A stretch of DNA of 35,393 nucleotides from CAYSWH01 sp964434775 (GTDB taxonomy: Bacteria > Patescibacteriota > JACMRA01). Shown here piece by piece: positions 7,813-16,066 of this stretch. A program made the translations under genes and the position numbers. The number at the start of each line of letters is the position of its first letter. The first letter of the stretch is position 1. The notes beneath the pieces are model-generated. The model did no database searches. It worked only from the letters and a program-made list of their open reading frames with translations, and had not been told where the DNA came from. The stretch is from the NCBI GenBank assembly GCA_964434775.1, contig CAYSWH010000017.1, positions 1-35,393 on the forward strand, in the 5' to 3' direction.

Positions 7813-9300
7813 TTAAATAGCAAAATCTTTGCAAATCAGTTCGGCAGTCATCTTGGCTGACATCATCACTGAAGGAGTGCCGGCTCCGGGCTGGGTGCTA
7901 GCTCCCACCAAGTACAGATTCTTAATATCTTCGCTTCGATTATGGGGTCTAAAATAAGCAGTCTGCGTAAGGATTGGTTCCACACCAAAGGCATTACCAA
8001 GATAAGAATTAAGATTATTTTCAAAATAGTCGGGAGTTATCAAAAATTTACACATTAGAGATTCTTTTAAACGAGGGATATATTTCTTTTCTTGCAAAAA
8101 GTCAAGTACTTTCCCTGACAGTTCTTCTCCCTTGGTTTGCCAGTTAATCTTTCCTAATTTGTTTGGCACCGGAATTAATGTATAAGCCGTATGACAGCCT
8201 TTGGGGGCCATATTTTTATCGGTTATTGTCGGTATATGTAAGTATTGAGAGAAATCCTCCGTAGAAAGAGTCTTAATTTCAAAAATCTCTTTAAGTAACT
8301 CTCGGTACCTTTCGCCAAAAATTATATTGTGATGTTTTAGTTTAAGAGGTTCCAGCTCACGGAAGCCAAAGTAAATAACTACCAAGGACATACTGTAACT
8401 CACCCTCTTTAATCGCCAATCGGGATTCCAAAACCGTTGCTCCTCTGCCAATAAATCCATATATGTATGTGCAAAATCAGCATTGGATACAACAATATCC
8501 GATAACAGCTCTTCTCCGTTTTTTAAAATCACTCCTTGTGCTTTTTTCTTCTTAGTAATTATTTTTGAGACTTCTGCTTCCCATCTTACTTCCCCGCCAA
8601 GTTCTTGGAAAAGCTTTGTTAAAGCTCTAATCAAGGCTCCTGTACCTCCTTTGGCATAATGAATTCCCCAAGTCTTTTCTACAAAATGGATCATACTGTA
8701 AATAGCCGGCACCCTGAGAGGACTACCTCCAATAAGCAAGGTTTCAAAACTAAAGACTCTTTGTAGCTTGGGATTTTTAAAATATTTTGAAGTAAACCGA
8801 AAGAGATTCCTTACTGCATCCAACCTTAACAAATCCGGCACGACTCTAAACATGGTTAAGGGATCACCAAAATAGGTAAACCCGAGTTCCAAAAAACCTT
8901 TTTCAAATATTTTCCCCGCATCTTCCAAGAATCTTTCATAATTTTCTACTTCCCGAGGATCAATTTTGGTAATTTGCTTTTTGGTAAACTCCAAATCACC
9001 ATTGTAATCAAAGTAAGAACCATCATCAAAGTAGATACGGTAAAAAGGATCTAAAGCAGTTAACTTAACATAATCCTCCATTTTCTTTCCTCCTAGTTCA
9101 AAAAGCTCTTCAATAAAATGTGGCACGGTAATTACAGTAGGACCCATATCAAAGACAAATCCATCTACTTCTTTAACATAGCCTCTACCTCCAGGCTTAT
9201 CTAACTTGTCAAGGAGAACAGTTTGTATTCCGACCGCTTGCAACCTTACAGCAAGACTCAAACCACCAAAACCGGCTCCGATAATGATTGCTTTATTCAT
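7813..9300 (-). CDS. crtI: phytoene desaturase family FAD enzyme
   Basis: About 495 residues from the ATG at 9300. I chose this over an in-frame ATG 30 bases upstream because the dinucleotide-binding motif, IIIGAGFGGLSLAVRL, then begins at residue 4 as usual. Other family hallmarks are LLDKLDKPGGRGY, FDMGPTVIT, SNADFAHTYMDLL and the C-terminal FAD-binding GASTQPGAGTPSVMMSAK. The family (CrtI/CrtN) desaturates phytoene or dehydrosqualene in steps to coloured carotenoids at the membrane. It is immediately upstream of crtB in the same operon, which supports a carotenoid role over other amine-oxidase-like functions. The number of desaturation steps and the end product cannot be told from sequence. 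Confidence 0.9.
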   Translation of the reverse strand: MNKAIIIGAGFGGLSLAVRLQAVGIQTVLLDKLDKPGGRGYVKEVDGFVFDMGPTVITVPHFIEELFELGGKKMEDYVKLTALDPFYRIYFDDGSYFDYNGDLEFTKKQITKIDPREVENYERFLEDAGKIFEKGFLELGFTYFGDPLTMFRVVPDLLRLDAVRNLFRFTSKYFKNPKLQRVFSFETLLIGGSPLRVPAIYSMIHFVEKTWGIHYAKGGTGALIRALTKLFQELGGEVRWEAEVSKIITKKKKAQGVILKNGEELLSDIVVSNADFAHTYMDLLAEEQRFWNPDWRLKRVSYSMSLVVIYFGFRELEPLKLKHHNIIFGERYRELLKEIFEIKTLSTEDFSQYLHIPTITDKNMAPKGCHTAYTLIPVPNKLGKINWQTKGEELSGKVLDFLQEKKYIPRLKESLMCKFLITPDYFENNLNSYLGNAFGVEPILTQTAYFRPHNRSEDIKNLYLVGASTQPGAGTPSVMMSAKMTAELICKDFAI

Positions 9301-9465
9301 ATAAGTTTTATTTAAGAGTTTTAGATCCAAAGATTATTAGGTTAGTAACTTCAGTTCTCGCCGTTTAGGGATTTTGCTTGAAGATAAAACCGATTGAAAT
9401 GTATGGATTATATTAATAAATATTATGAAACCGGTAAATTGTCCAGAAAAAAATGCTTCATCTCC

Positions 9466-9501
9466 TTGACAAAAAAAAGTAACCGATTCATTTAGTATAG
9501 T
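9466..9501 (+). promoter_or_regulatory. candidate nusA promoter
   Basis: TTGACA at 9466-9471 is followed by TAGTAT (9493-9498) and TATAGT (9496-9501). The spacing (21-24) is longer than the usual 17, so the assignment is weak, but this is the only plus-strand promoter-like sequence ahead of the leader hairpin. Confidence 0.35.
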
Positions 9502-9515
9502 AGTTTATAAATAAC

Positions 9516-9539
9516 GAGCCTTTTTCCGGGGCTCTTTTT
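9516..9539 (+). terminator. terminator-like hairpin in the nusA leader (attenuator candidate)
   Basis: GAGCC (9516-9520) pairs with GGCTC (9530-9534) and is followed by TTTTT, only 13 bases before the nusA ATG. No plus-strand gene lies between the nearest upstream gene (crtI, opposite strand) and this hairpin, so it should act inside the nusA transcript rather than end another one. Confidence 0.65.
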
Positions 9540-9552
9540 ATTAAAATTAAGT

Positions 9553-10671
9553 ATGTCTATCAACGCTTCAGATTTAAAACAACAAATCGATCTTCTGTGT
9601 ATTGAGAGAGGTTTAGATCCCAAAGAAGTTTTAGAGTCTATCGAAACGGCCATTGCCGGTGCTTACAGAAAGGAACTCGGTAGCAAAGATAGAGCTTATA
9701 AAGCTAAATTTAACGAGGAGTCCGGCAAGTACGCCATCTACAGAACAATGGATGTGGTTGATGAAGTAGTTTATCCCGAAAGAGAAGTTTCTTTGATGGA
9801 AGCTAGGTTGACAAATCCTAATGCCCAGGTCGGAGACGTTTTGGAAGAAAAATTAGGTGATGAAGAAGAAGTTCATTTTGGAAGAATTGCCAGTCAAGTT
9901 GCCAAGCAAGTTTTGATGCAGACTATCAACAATATAAAGCACACCAAAGTTCTCCAACAGTTCAAAGAAAAAATCGGAGACGTAGTGACAGTAGAAGTAG
10001 ATCACTATCGAAAGGGTGGTTATTCGGTAAAAATAGCTCAAACTACCGGCTTTATTAGTAAAGAAAACCTTCTTCCGGTTGATCGATTTAAACCCGGGCA
10101 GTTAATCAAAGCTTTAATTGTTGACATTATCGAGGACAGAAGAGGATCCAAAATCATCCTTTCCAGGACTATCAACGATTTTGTCCAAGCAATTATCGCC
10201 AAAGAAGTTCCGGAAATTGAAGCAGGAATTGTAACTATTGATAAAATAGTGAGAGAACCCGGATTTAGAACAAAATTGCTTGTATCTGTAAATGAAGATG
10301 AAGATCAGGATATTGACCCTGTGGGAACAATCTTAGGAAAGAAAAATGTTAGAATTATAAACATAATGAGGGAAATCAATACTTCTTTGATGGAAAAAAT
10401 TGATATCATTGAAAACAAACCGGAAGAGCTGGAGCAAATGATTGCTGATGCCCTCGAACCTGCCGAAATTGAAAAAATCGAAATTGATATGGAGAATAAA
10501 GAGGCTATAGTTCTTTGCTATCCGGAAGAGGCTTCTTTGGCTGTTGGTAGGAAAGGTGTGAATATTAGGCTGGCCAGTGAGTTGGTTGATTTGGATCTAA
10601 AAATTAAAACTATTGAGGAATCTTCAGGAGAAGTAGATAACTCTCCGGAAATCATTATTGAAGATAATTAA
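9553..10671 (+). CDS. nusA: transcription termination/antitermination factor NusA
   Basis: A 372-residue NusA with the standard core: an N-terminal RNA-polymerase-binding domain (about 1-130, with LCIERGLDPKEVLESIETAI), an S1 domain (about 135-200, GDVVTVEV to GFISKENL), and two KH domains (about 205-355, with PVGTILGKKNVRI and EEASLAVGRKGVNIRLASEL). The acidic repeats found at the C-terminus of proteobacterial NusA are absent, as in most other bacteria. It binds RNA polymerase and nascent RNA and stimulates pausing and hairpin-dependent termination. The gene is preceded by a terminator-like hairpin, suggesting it controls its own expression. The usual neighbours rimP and infB are not here. 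Confidence 0.95.
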   Translation: MSINASDLKQQIDLLCIERGLDPKEVLESIETAIAGAYRKELGSKDRAYKAKFNEESGKYAIYRTMDVVDEVVYPEREVSLMEARLTNPNAQVGDVLEEKLGDEEEVHFGRIASQVAKQVLMQTINNIKHTKVLQQFKEKIGDVVTVEVDHYRKGGYSVKIAQTTGFISKENLLPVDRFKPGQLIKALIVDIIEDRRGSKIILSRTINDFVQAIIAKEVPEIEAGIVTIDKIVREPGFRTKLLVSVNEDEDQDIDPVGTILGKKNVRIINIMREINTSLMEKIDIIENKPEELEQMIADALEPAEIEKIEIDMENKEAIVLCYPEEASLAVGRKGVNIRLASELVDLDLKIKTIEESSGEVDNSPEIIIEDN

Positions 10672-10693
10672 TCCAGTAAAAATACGCCTAAGT

Positions 10694-10984
10694 ATGAATG
10701 AGTCTGAATCACTGGAGTCTCTCAGGACCAAGATCAACGAAATTGATATGCAAATTGTCGAATTGCTTGGAAAGAGAACAGAGTGCAGCAAAAAGGTGGC
10801 TAGCTTCAAGAAGACTCAAAAAATTAACATCTTACAATCAGAGCGAGAATCGGAAGTCTTTGGAAAAATCAAGCAGCTGAGTCAAGATAACGGCCTCGAT
10901 CAGGAATTTACCAAGAGTGTTTTTGTCTTAATTCTTAATTATTCAAAAAAAATCCAAGCAGAGCAATTGGAATCGCAGAACTAA
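10694..10984 (+). CDS. chorismate mutase, AroQ type
   Basis: A 96-residue all-helical protein with the AroQ pattern: LESLRTKINEIDMQIVELLGKRTECSKKVASFK, then RESEVFGKIKQLSQ and a final helix. Conserved active-site positions are visible (Arg in helix 1, RxxCxxxVxxxK in the first long helix, and the R-E pair following ILQSE). It converts chorismate to prephenate for Phe and Tyr synthesis in the cytoplasm. I prefer the ATG at 10694, 22 bases after the nusA stop; an in-frame ATG at 10658 would overlap nusA and add 12 residues not expected in the family. No fused dehydratase or dehydrogenase domain is present. It is probably co-transcribed with nusA. Confidence 0.8.
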   Translation: MNESESLESLRTKINEIDMQIVELLGKRTECSKKVASFKKTQKINILQSERESEVFGKIKQLSQDNGLDQEFTKSVFVLILNYSKKIQAEQLESQN

Positions 10985-10996
10985 GATAATTACTAA

Positions 10997-11151
10997 TTAT
11001 AGACACTCCCTCTTAAACCTAGACATTTCCAAATTTTTCTCCGTCACTTGCCAAGTGGTCATCCTGAATTTATTCCAGGATCTATTGGAAGAGATGTCGA
11101 AACAAGTTCGCCGTGACAAGTCTGTATAGGTTATGTTCGGATCGACTATAA
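10997..11151. repeat. MITE-like dispersed repeat, copy 1
   Basis: About 155 bases in the gap between chorismate mutase and a methyltransferase gene, repeated at 13856-14042. It starts TTATAG and ends CTATAA, and its ends form imperfect inverted repeats of about 23 bases (14 matches). Inside is a hairpin of the widespread 'CATCCTGAA...CAGGATC' intergenic type and another of CACTT-GCC-AAGTG. No open reading frame is present. The rest of the 308-base gap holds nothing else I recognise. Confidence 0.75.
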
Positions 11152-11292
11152 CTAAACAAAGATAGTAAAATCTTCTAAAAAAGCCAGGCTGAATTACTAT
11201 TTTGATTTTTCTGACTTCGATTTCTTCAATTATTGATAATCTATTTAACTTGTTTTTCGACTTACTTATAAGAAGAGTTGGCTTCTCAAAAA

Positions 11293-12120
11293 TTAGTATA
11301 TCTTCACCAAAAAACCGCTGGGGATGGAGACACCGCTTTCGCAGTGGTTGAGTATTTCGATGGTTTCTACTTGTTTTTCAAAAAAGATTTGCTTGAGTAG
11401 GATGTTCAGAATCATGGGTGTAAATCTGGGTGAATGTAGGGTTAGGATTATTCTTCCGTCCGGCTCTAATAGATTTTGTATGGTTCTTAGAAGTTTGACC
11501 AGGTTTTCTTCGATTTTGAAGACTTCCCCCTTTGTTCCTCTACCAAAACTAGGCGAGTCAATGATTACGTTCCGGTATTTGTTACCCCGTCTTTCTTCTC
11601 TGGAAGCATATTTCTGACAATCTTCCAAGATAAGCTTATGACCCTCTCTACTAAATCTGTTGAAGGATAGGTTGTTGGTAAAATCGTCCATAGCAGCCCT
11701 AGAGGAATCGACGGCAACAATTTTGAATCCGTTTTGAATTAAGTACATCACATTTGAGCCGGAATAAGAAAACATGTCCAATACGGGGCTCTTTTTATTA
11801 AAAAACTCCAACAATTCTTTGGAATAAGTCCAATGTTCGGTAAATATTCCAATATTCCCAAATTCATTCGGTTCTACTTTCCACTCTAACTCAAATAGCG
11901 GGGAATTGACCTGCCAGGATGTAGGCATTTTTTTGCCGGAAAGACTTTTCCAAACCCCTTTTTCTCCGTCAGTTTTGATATACTCAAAATCAATATTTTG
12001 CCAAGAATTTTGATCAAAAGGCTTCCATAAGGCTTGAGGACAAGGTCTTAATATCTTATAATCCCCTAATACTTCGACTTTTTTCTGGTTTCCGGCATCC
12101 AACAGTCTATACTTTGACAT
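11293..12120 (-). CDS. class I SAM-dependent methyltransferase, RlmI/RlmK-like
   Basis: A 275-residue Rossmann-fold methyltransferase. Motif I is VLDMFSYSGSNV (113-124), motif II the acidic VAVDSS (135-140), and motif IV DSPSFGRG (188-195), followed by LEPDGRIILTLHSPRF. The D-S/P-P-S-F-G-R-G motif is typical of the RlmI/RlmK (COG1092) group of 23S rRNA base methyltransferases. Here the first Pro is Ser. The N-terminal part is short, with no PUA domain, so the substrate (23S rRNA or other) is uncertain. It is a single gene read convergently toward nusA-aroQ and divergently from the beta-CASP gene. Confidence 0.75.
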   Translation of the reverse strand: MSKYRLLDAGNQKKVEVLGDYKILRPCPQALWKPFDQNSWQNIDFEYIKTDGEKGVWKSLSGKKMPTSWQVNSPLFELEWKVEPNEFGNIGIFTEHWTYSKELLEFFNKKSPVLDMFSYSGSNVMYLIQNGFKIVAVDSSRAAMDDFTNNLSFNRFSREGHKLILEDCQKYASREERRGNKYRNVIIDSPSFGRGTKGEVFKIEENLVKLLRTIQNLLEPDGRIILTLHSPRFTPMILNILLKQIFFEKQVETIEILNHCESGVSIPSGFLVKIY

Positions 12121-12170
12121 ATCTACAAATAATTAAGAATATGTGAATAGATAGCTAAGAAATCGGCAGA

Positions 12171-12199
12171 TTGTCAATTAATGAACAGTAGAATAAACT
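12171..12199 (+). promoter_or_regulatory. candidate promoter of the beta-CASP nuclease gene
   Basis: TTGTCA (12171-12176), a 17-base spacer and TAAACT (12194-12199), 15 bases before the ATG. Confidence 0.4.
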
Positions 12200-12214
12200 A
12201 AAATTAATAAATCT

Positions 12215-13771
12215 ATGTTACAGGTAACCTTTTGCGGTGCAGCCAGGACGGTAACCGGCTCTATGTATTTTTTTGAATACCACAACCCAAATTACCCTAA
12301 GTTTAATTTTTGTGTGGATGCCGGTCTTTTTCAAGTAGGGCAAAAAGCCAATCTTTTCCGCATCAATTCACACCTACTCTTTGATCCAAAAAAGTTGGAT
12401 GCCCTAATTCTCACTCATGGCCACCTGGATCATTGTGGAAGGATACCCTATTTAACAAAAATGGGTTTTGGCGGAAAGATTTATTCTACTCCGGCCACCA
12501 AAAAAGTAGCAGAAGTAGTCTTGGAAGATGCTGTAAAGCACCAAGCTGAAAACCTAAAGTTTCCTGATTTCTTCTTTGATGCCGAAGGTATGAGTAAACA
12601 AGATCTGGACTTTTCTCAAAACACTTCCTTCACCGGTCTTCTAAAAAATCCAAATTTTGATCACCGAGTACTGAAAGATAGAGAAAAAATAAGCGGTTTA
12701 ATCCAAAAATACGGACAGAGTCTTACTTTGTACTCTCTCGAAGAAGTTGGGCAGAGCCTAAATAGGTTTGAAACTCAAGAATACAGAATTCCTTTTTTAA
12801 TTAATCCAAATTTACAAGTTGAGTTTTATGATGCCGGTCATATCTTGGGTTCTTGTTATCTGAGAATTACCGAACTTTCCAGTGGTCAGACTATAGTCCT
12901 CTCGGGAGACCTCGGAAAACCCGGAAAACCGATTATCAAAGATCCGGAGAAACCGGAAATAGAGTCAAAAATAACTCATATTTTCTTGGAAACCACATAT
13001 GGAGACAGAGTTCACTCCAAAGAATCACCTCAGAAAAAACTACAAAAAATTTTGTACAAAACCTACAAGCAAAGAGGTAAACTAATTATACCTTCTTTTT
13101 CTGTTGAGAGAGCTCAGGAGATAATTTACTATCTTATTGAGTTAATTGCTGATAACAAAGTTCCCAAAATGCCTATTTATCTGGATTCACCCATGGCATC
13201 AAAAATATTGGACATCTTTTTAAACCACCCTGAACTTTATGACAATGAAATGCAGCAAAAAATACAACAAAATCTTAACCCCTTAACTCACAAAAATCTT
13301 CATATTCTTGAATCAACGAGGGAAAGTAAGTCAATTAACGAAAAAGAGGGACCTTTTGTAATAATTGCCGGAAGCGGAATGGTCACCGGAGGTAGAATTT
13401 TGAAACACTTGAAATTGAACATCGAAGACTCCAATAATATTATTTTGTTTATAGGTTTTCAAGCTCACGGAACCTTGGGGAGAAGAATCCTAGACGGAGC
13501 AAGAAATATTGAAATTGAAGGAAAGGCTCTGGAAGTACAAAGTTCTCTGGAAGTTATTAGCGAACTTTCCGGTCATGCGGATAAACAAGGTCTGAAAAAC
13601 TGGATATTCGACCTTATTAAAGACAACAAAACCAAAAACCCGACGGCTTTCTTGGTTCACGGAGAAAAGGAAGAAGCGATCAGCATGCGAGAAGAGTTGG
13701 AATTTTCCTTCAAACAAATTCAAACAGGCTGGCCCCATTTTGGACAAAAAACTACCCTGTGGAAAACATAA
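12215..13771 (+). CDS. metallo-beta-lactamase/beta-CASP ribonuclease (CPSF73-like)
   Basis: A 518-residue metallo-hydrolase. The zinc motif LTHGHLDH is at 67-73, with later ligands in YDAGHILGS and SGDLGK. The beta-CASP insertion follows: LETTYGDR, IPSFSVERAQEI, LDSPMA, IIAGSGMVTGGRI (motif A/B region) and the terminal LSGHAD and LVHGEKE motifs. This is the bacterial and archaeal CPSF73-like branch that acts on RNA as an endo- or exonuclease. There is no KH domain as in archaeal aCPSF1. The protein is probably a cytoplasmic RNA-processing or decay enzyme. It is about 60 residues longer than the usual 450-470 because of a segment around residues 125-185. Confidence 0.9.
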   Translation: MLQVTFCGAARTVTGSMYFFEYHNPNYPKFNFCVDAGLFQVGQKANLFRINSHLLFDPKKLDALILTHGHLDHCGRIPYLTKMGFGGKIYSTPATKKVAEVVLEDAVKHQAENLKFPDFFFDAEGMSKQDLDFSQNTSFTGLLKNPNFDHRVLKDREKISGLIQKYGQSLTLYSLEEVGQSLNRFETQEYRIPFLINPNLQVEFYDAGHILGSCYLRITELSSGQTIVLSGDLGKPGKPIIKDPEKPEIESKITHIFLETTYGDRVHSKESPQKKLQKILYKTYKQRGKLIIPSFSVERAQEIIYYLIELIADNKVPKMPIYLDSPMASKILDIFLNHPELYDNEMQQKIQQNLNPLTHKNLHILESTRESKSINEKEGPFVIIAGSGMVTGGRILKHLKLNIEDSNNIILFIGFQAHGTLGRRILDGARNIEIEGKALEVQSSLEVISELSGHADKQGLKNWIFDLIKDNKTKNPTAFLVHGEKEEAISMREELEFSFKQIQTGWPHFGQKTTLWKT

Positions 13772-13834
13772 TTATTTTCTTTTTTTCCTTATTATTTGGT
13801 AATAAACAAGCCTGCTTCAATAACAGCAGCGTTT

Positions 13835-13852
13835 TCAAAACACGTGTTTTGA
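13835..13852. repeat. 18-bp perfect palindrome, copy 2
   Basis: TCAAAACACGTGTTTTGA, identical to 129-146, 63 bases after the stop of the beta-CASP gene and immediately before MITE-like repeat copy 2. Confidence 0.7.
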
Positions 13853-13855
13853 GTT

Positions 13856-14042
13856 TTATAGCTAACCCCTCTTAAACCTAGACATTTCCAAATTTTTCTC
13901 CGTCACTTGCCAATTGGTCATCCTGAATTCGTAACCCCGTCATCCTGAATTTATTTCAGGATCTATCTTCAAAGAGATGCCGAAACAAGTTCGCCGTAAC
14001 AGTATGACAAGTGTGTGTAGGTTATGTTCGGATCGACTATAA
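13856..14042. repeat. MITE-like dispersed repeat, copy 2
   Basis: About 187 bases matching 10997-11151 along its length, with the same TTATAG and CTATAA ends. It is longer mainly because the GTCATCCTGAATT unit is duplicated in tandem and a few bases are inserted near CGCCGTAACAGTATGAC. The central ATCCTGAA/TTCAGGAT hairpin is perfect here (8 bp). With the 18-bp palindrome it fills most of the 348-base gap between the beta-CASP gene and dus. Confidence 0.75.
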
Positions 14043-14119
14043 CCATAACTTTATCCGGTTTGACTTTCATCTCAAATTAGGCTTATTCTTCTCTAATCTC
14101 CCTTGATAATATTTGATTC

Positions 14120-15088
14120 ATGAATATTTGGAAAAAGCTAAAAAAACCCATCTCAGTTTTGGCCCCCATGGAAGATGTTACCGATATCGCTTTTCGTCAG
14201 GTAATTCAAAAATGCGGTCGTCCTGATCTTTTTTTTACGGAGTTTACAAACTGTGAGGGCATCCAGTCTGAAGGCCGATCAAAAGTTATCCACCGACTTA
14301 AATATGAAAAAGCCGAAAAACCCATAATTGCTCAGGTCTGGGGGTTAACTCCTCAAAATTACTATGAGACAGCGAAATTAATATTAAAATTAGGCTTCGA
14401 CGGAATAGACATCAACATGGGTTGTCCGGTCAAAAAAGTAGTCAAGCAAGGAGCCTGCTCAGCTTTAATCAAAAATCCGGAATTAGCCAAAGAGATAATT
14501 GAGGCAACCAAAGAAGGAGTAAAAAACAAAATACCCGTGAGCGTAAAAACAAGAATTGGCTTTGAAAAGATTAACACTGTTGATTGGGTAGGTTTTTTAC
14601 TTAGCGAGTGTCGATTTGATGCTCTGACAATTCACGGAAGAACCGTCAAAGAAGAATCAAAAGTTCCTTGTCATTGGGAAGAAATTGCCAAAGCTGTAGA
14701 AATTAGAGATAAGTTAAAATCCCCAACCTTGATCATCGGCAATGGAGACATTATGAGTTCAACAGAAGGACTAGATAAATGCAAAGAGTTCAGACTTGAC
14801 GGATTTATGATAGGTAGAGGAATCTTCAAGAATCCTTGGATTTTTAATCAGAAGATAAACATAGAGGACAAGACCGATCTAGAAAGGATACAGTTGCTCA
14901 AATATCATCTTAAGTTATATACAAAACACTGGCAAAATCAGAAAGACTATAATTTAATAAAAAAATTCTTCAAAATATATATTCATGATTTTACCGAAGC
15001 TTCACATCTTAGAGCCAACTTGATGGAATCAAAAAACATTGAAGAAACATTGCGAATCCTTGATAATTATTTACATACCAACCTATAA
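14120..15088 (+). CDS. dus: tRNA-dihydrouridine synthase
   Basis: A 322-residue FMN-dependent enzyme of the Dus family. The N-terminal TIM barrel starts with LAPMEDVTDIAFRQV. The active-site motif INMGCPVKKVVKQGACSAL (98-116) places the catalytic Cys at about 102. VSVKTRIGF, LTIHGRT and IGNGDI supply the FMN-phosphate and substrate contacts, with IGRGIFKNPW near the barrel end. It reduces specific uridines in the tRNA D-loop with NADPH. The C-terminal helical domain is about 80 residues, the normal size. Which Dus subtype it is cannot be fixed; the AxxCS version of the motif is closest to DusB-like proteins. Confidence 0.9.
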   Translation: MNIWKKLKKPISVLAPMEDVTDIAFRQVIQKCGRPDLFFTEFTNCEGIQSEGRSKVIHRLKYEKAEKPIIAQVWGLTPQNYYETAKLILKLGFDGIDINMGCPVKKVVKQGACSALIKNPELAKEIIEATKEGVKNKIPVSVKTRIGFEKINTVDWVGFLLSECRFDALTIHGRTVKEESKVPCHWEEIAKAVEIRDKLKSPTLIIGNGDIMSSTEGLDKCKEFRLDGFMIGRGIFKNPWIFNQKINIEDKTDLERIQLLKYHLKLYTKHWQNQKDYNLIKKFFKIYIHDFTEASHLRANLMESKNIEETLRILDNYLHTNL

Positions 15089-15099
15089 CCTCGAATTAT

Positions 15100-15129
15100 T
15101 TGACAATTATAAATTGCTAGCGTTACATT
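15100..15129 (+). promoter_or_regulatory. candidate proC promoter
   Basis: TTGACA (15100-15105), an 18-base spacer and TACATT (15124-15129), 22 bases before the ATG. Confidence 0.4.
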
Positions 15130-15151
15130 ATTTTATTTAAATTATATTGAT

Positions 15152-15952
15152 ATGAAACCAAAAATTGGTATACTTGGAGCCGGTAATATGGGAAGCTCCC
15201 TTTATAGAGGATTATCCAACATCTTCTCCGAAGAACAAATATTTATTTCTGATATTGACGAAGAGAAATTAGAACAACTCAACGCCAAAAATGCCTTTGC
15301 CGAACCGGATGACTTAATCAAAGAAGTAGATATTATTATTTTCGCCGTAAAACCTCAAGTTTTCTCACAATTAATTTACGATTCTGAGTATACCATGGAA
15401 GATAAGTTAATTATCTCAATAATGGCAGGAGTCAACACCGAAAAAATTTATGAATTAACCGCCTCTCCCAGAATTATTAGATCAATGCCTAATTTAGGAG
15501 TTTCTGTTGGTGCAGGTCTAATCGGCTGGATAGCTTCAAATAAAATCAATCAAGAGGAAAAGGAGATGGTAAAAAATATTTTCAGATCACTCGGAGAGGA
15601 AATTGAATTAAGTAACGAAGAAGAAATAAATCAAATTACCGCGCTAAGCGGTTCAGGACCGGCCTATTTTTTCCTTTTAACAAAAATTCTTAAAGAAAAA
15701 GCCATATCTATGGGATTTGATCAATCCAAAGCCTCAATTATTGCCAGATCTACTATCGCTTCCGCTTCAAAACTTCTTGAACAAAATGAATACTCTATTG
15801 AAGAGTGGATTGAAAAAGTGTCCTCCAAGGGAGGAACCACAGAGGCAGCTCTGACTTCCCTCCGTAATCAAAAGATTGAGACTGTATTTTCCAACGCCGT
15901 TGACAGCGCTAAAGAAAAGGCAGATGAACTGACTAAAACTGCCGCTAAATAG
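15152..15952 (+). CDS. proC: pyrroline-5-carboxylate reductase
   Basis: A 266-residue enzyme of the usual length. The NADPH-binding Rossmann motif GILGAGNMGSSLYRG is at 5-19, followed by FAVKPQV, RSMPNLGVSVGAG and the family signature ALSGSGPAYFF (about 167-177), and the C-terminal SSKGGTTEAAL. It reduces pyrroline-5-carboxylate to proline, the last step of proline synthesis. proA and proB are not in the window. It has its own candidate promoter. Confidence 0.95.
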   Translation: MKPKIGILGAGNMGSSLYRGLSNIFSEEQIFISDIDEEKLEQLNAKNAFAEPDDLIKEVDIIIFAVKPQVFSQLIYDSEYTMEDKLIISIMAGVNTEKIYELTASPRIIRSMPNLGVSVGAGLIGWIASNKINQEEKEMVKNIFRSLGEEIELSNEEEINQITALSGSGPAYFFLLTKILKEKAISMGFDQSKASIIARSTIASASKLLEQNEYSIEEWIEKVSSKGGTTEAALTSLRNQKIETVFSNAVDSAKEKADELTKTAAK

Positions 15953-16000
15953 ATTTGTCTTAACAAAAAAGGAATATCAGGACAAGCTTGGAATGAATTT

Positions 16001-16029
16001 TTGACATAAAAATTATTATAAATTACAAT
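16001..16029 (+). promoter_or_regulatory. promoter of the secreted protein gene
   Basis: TTGACA (16001-16006), exactly 17 bases, then TACAAT (16024-16029), 37 bases before the ATG at 16067. One of the best promoter matches in the window. Confidence 0.6.
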
Positions 16030-16066
16030 ATTATATTGCCTTCAAGGTTGATGTTATTTTTTTGCC

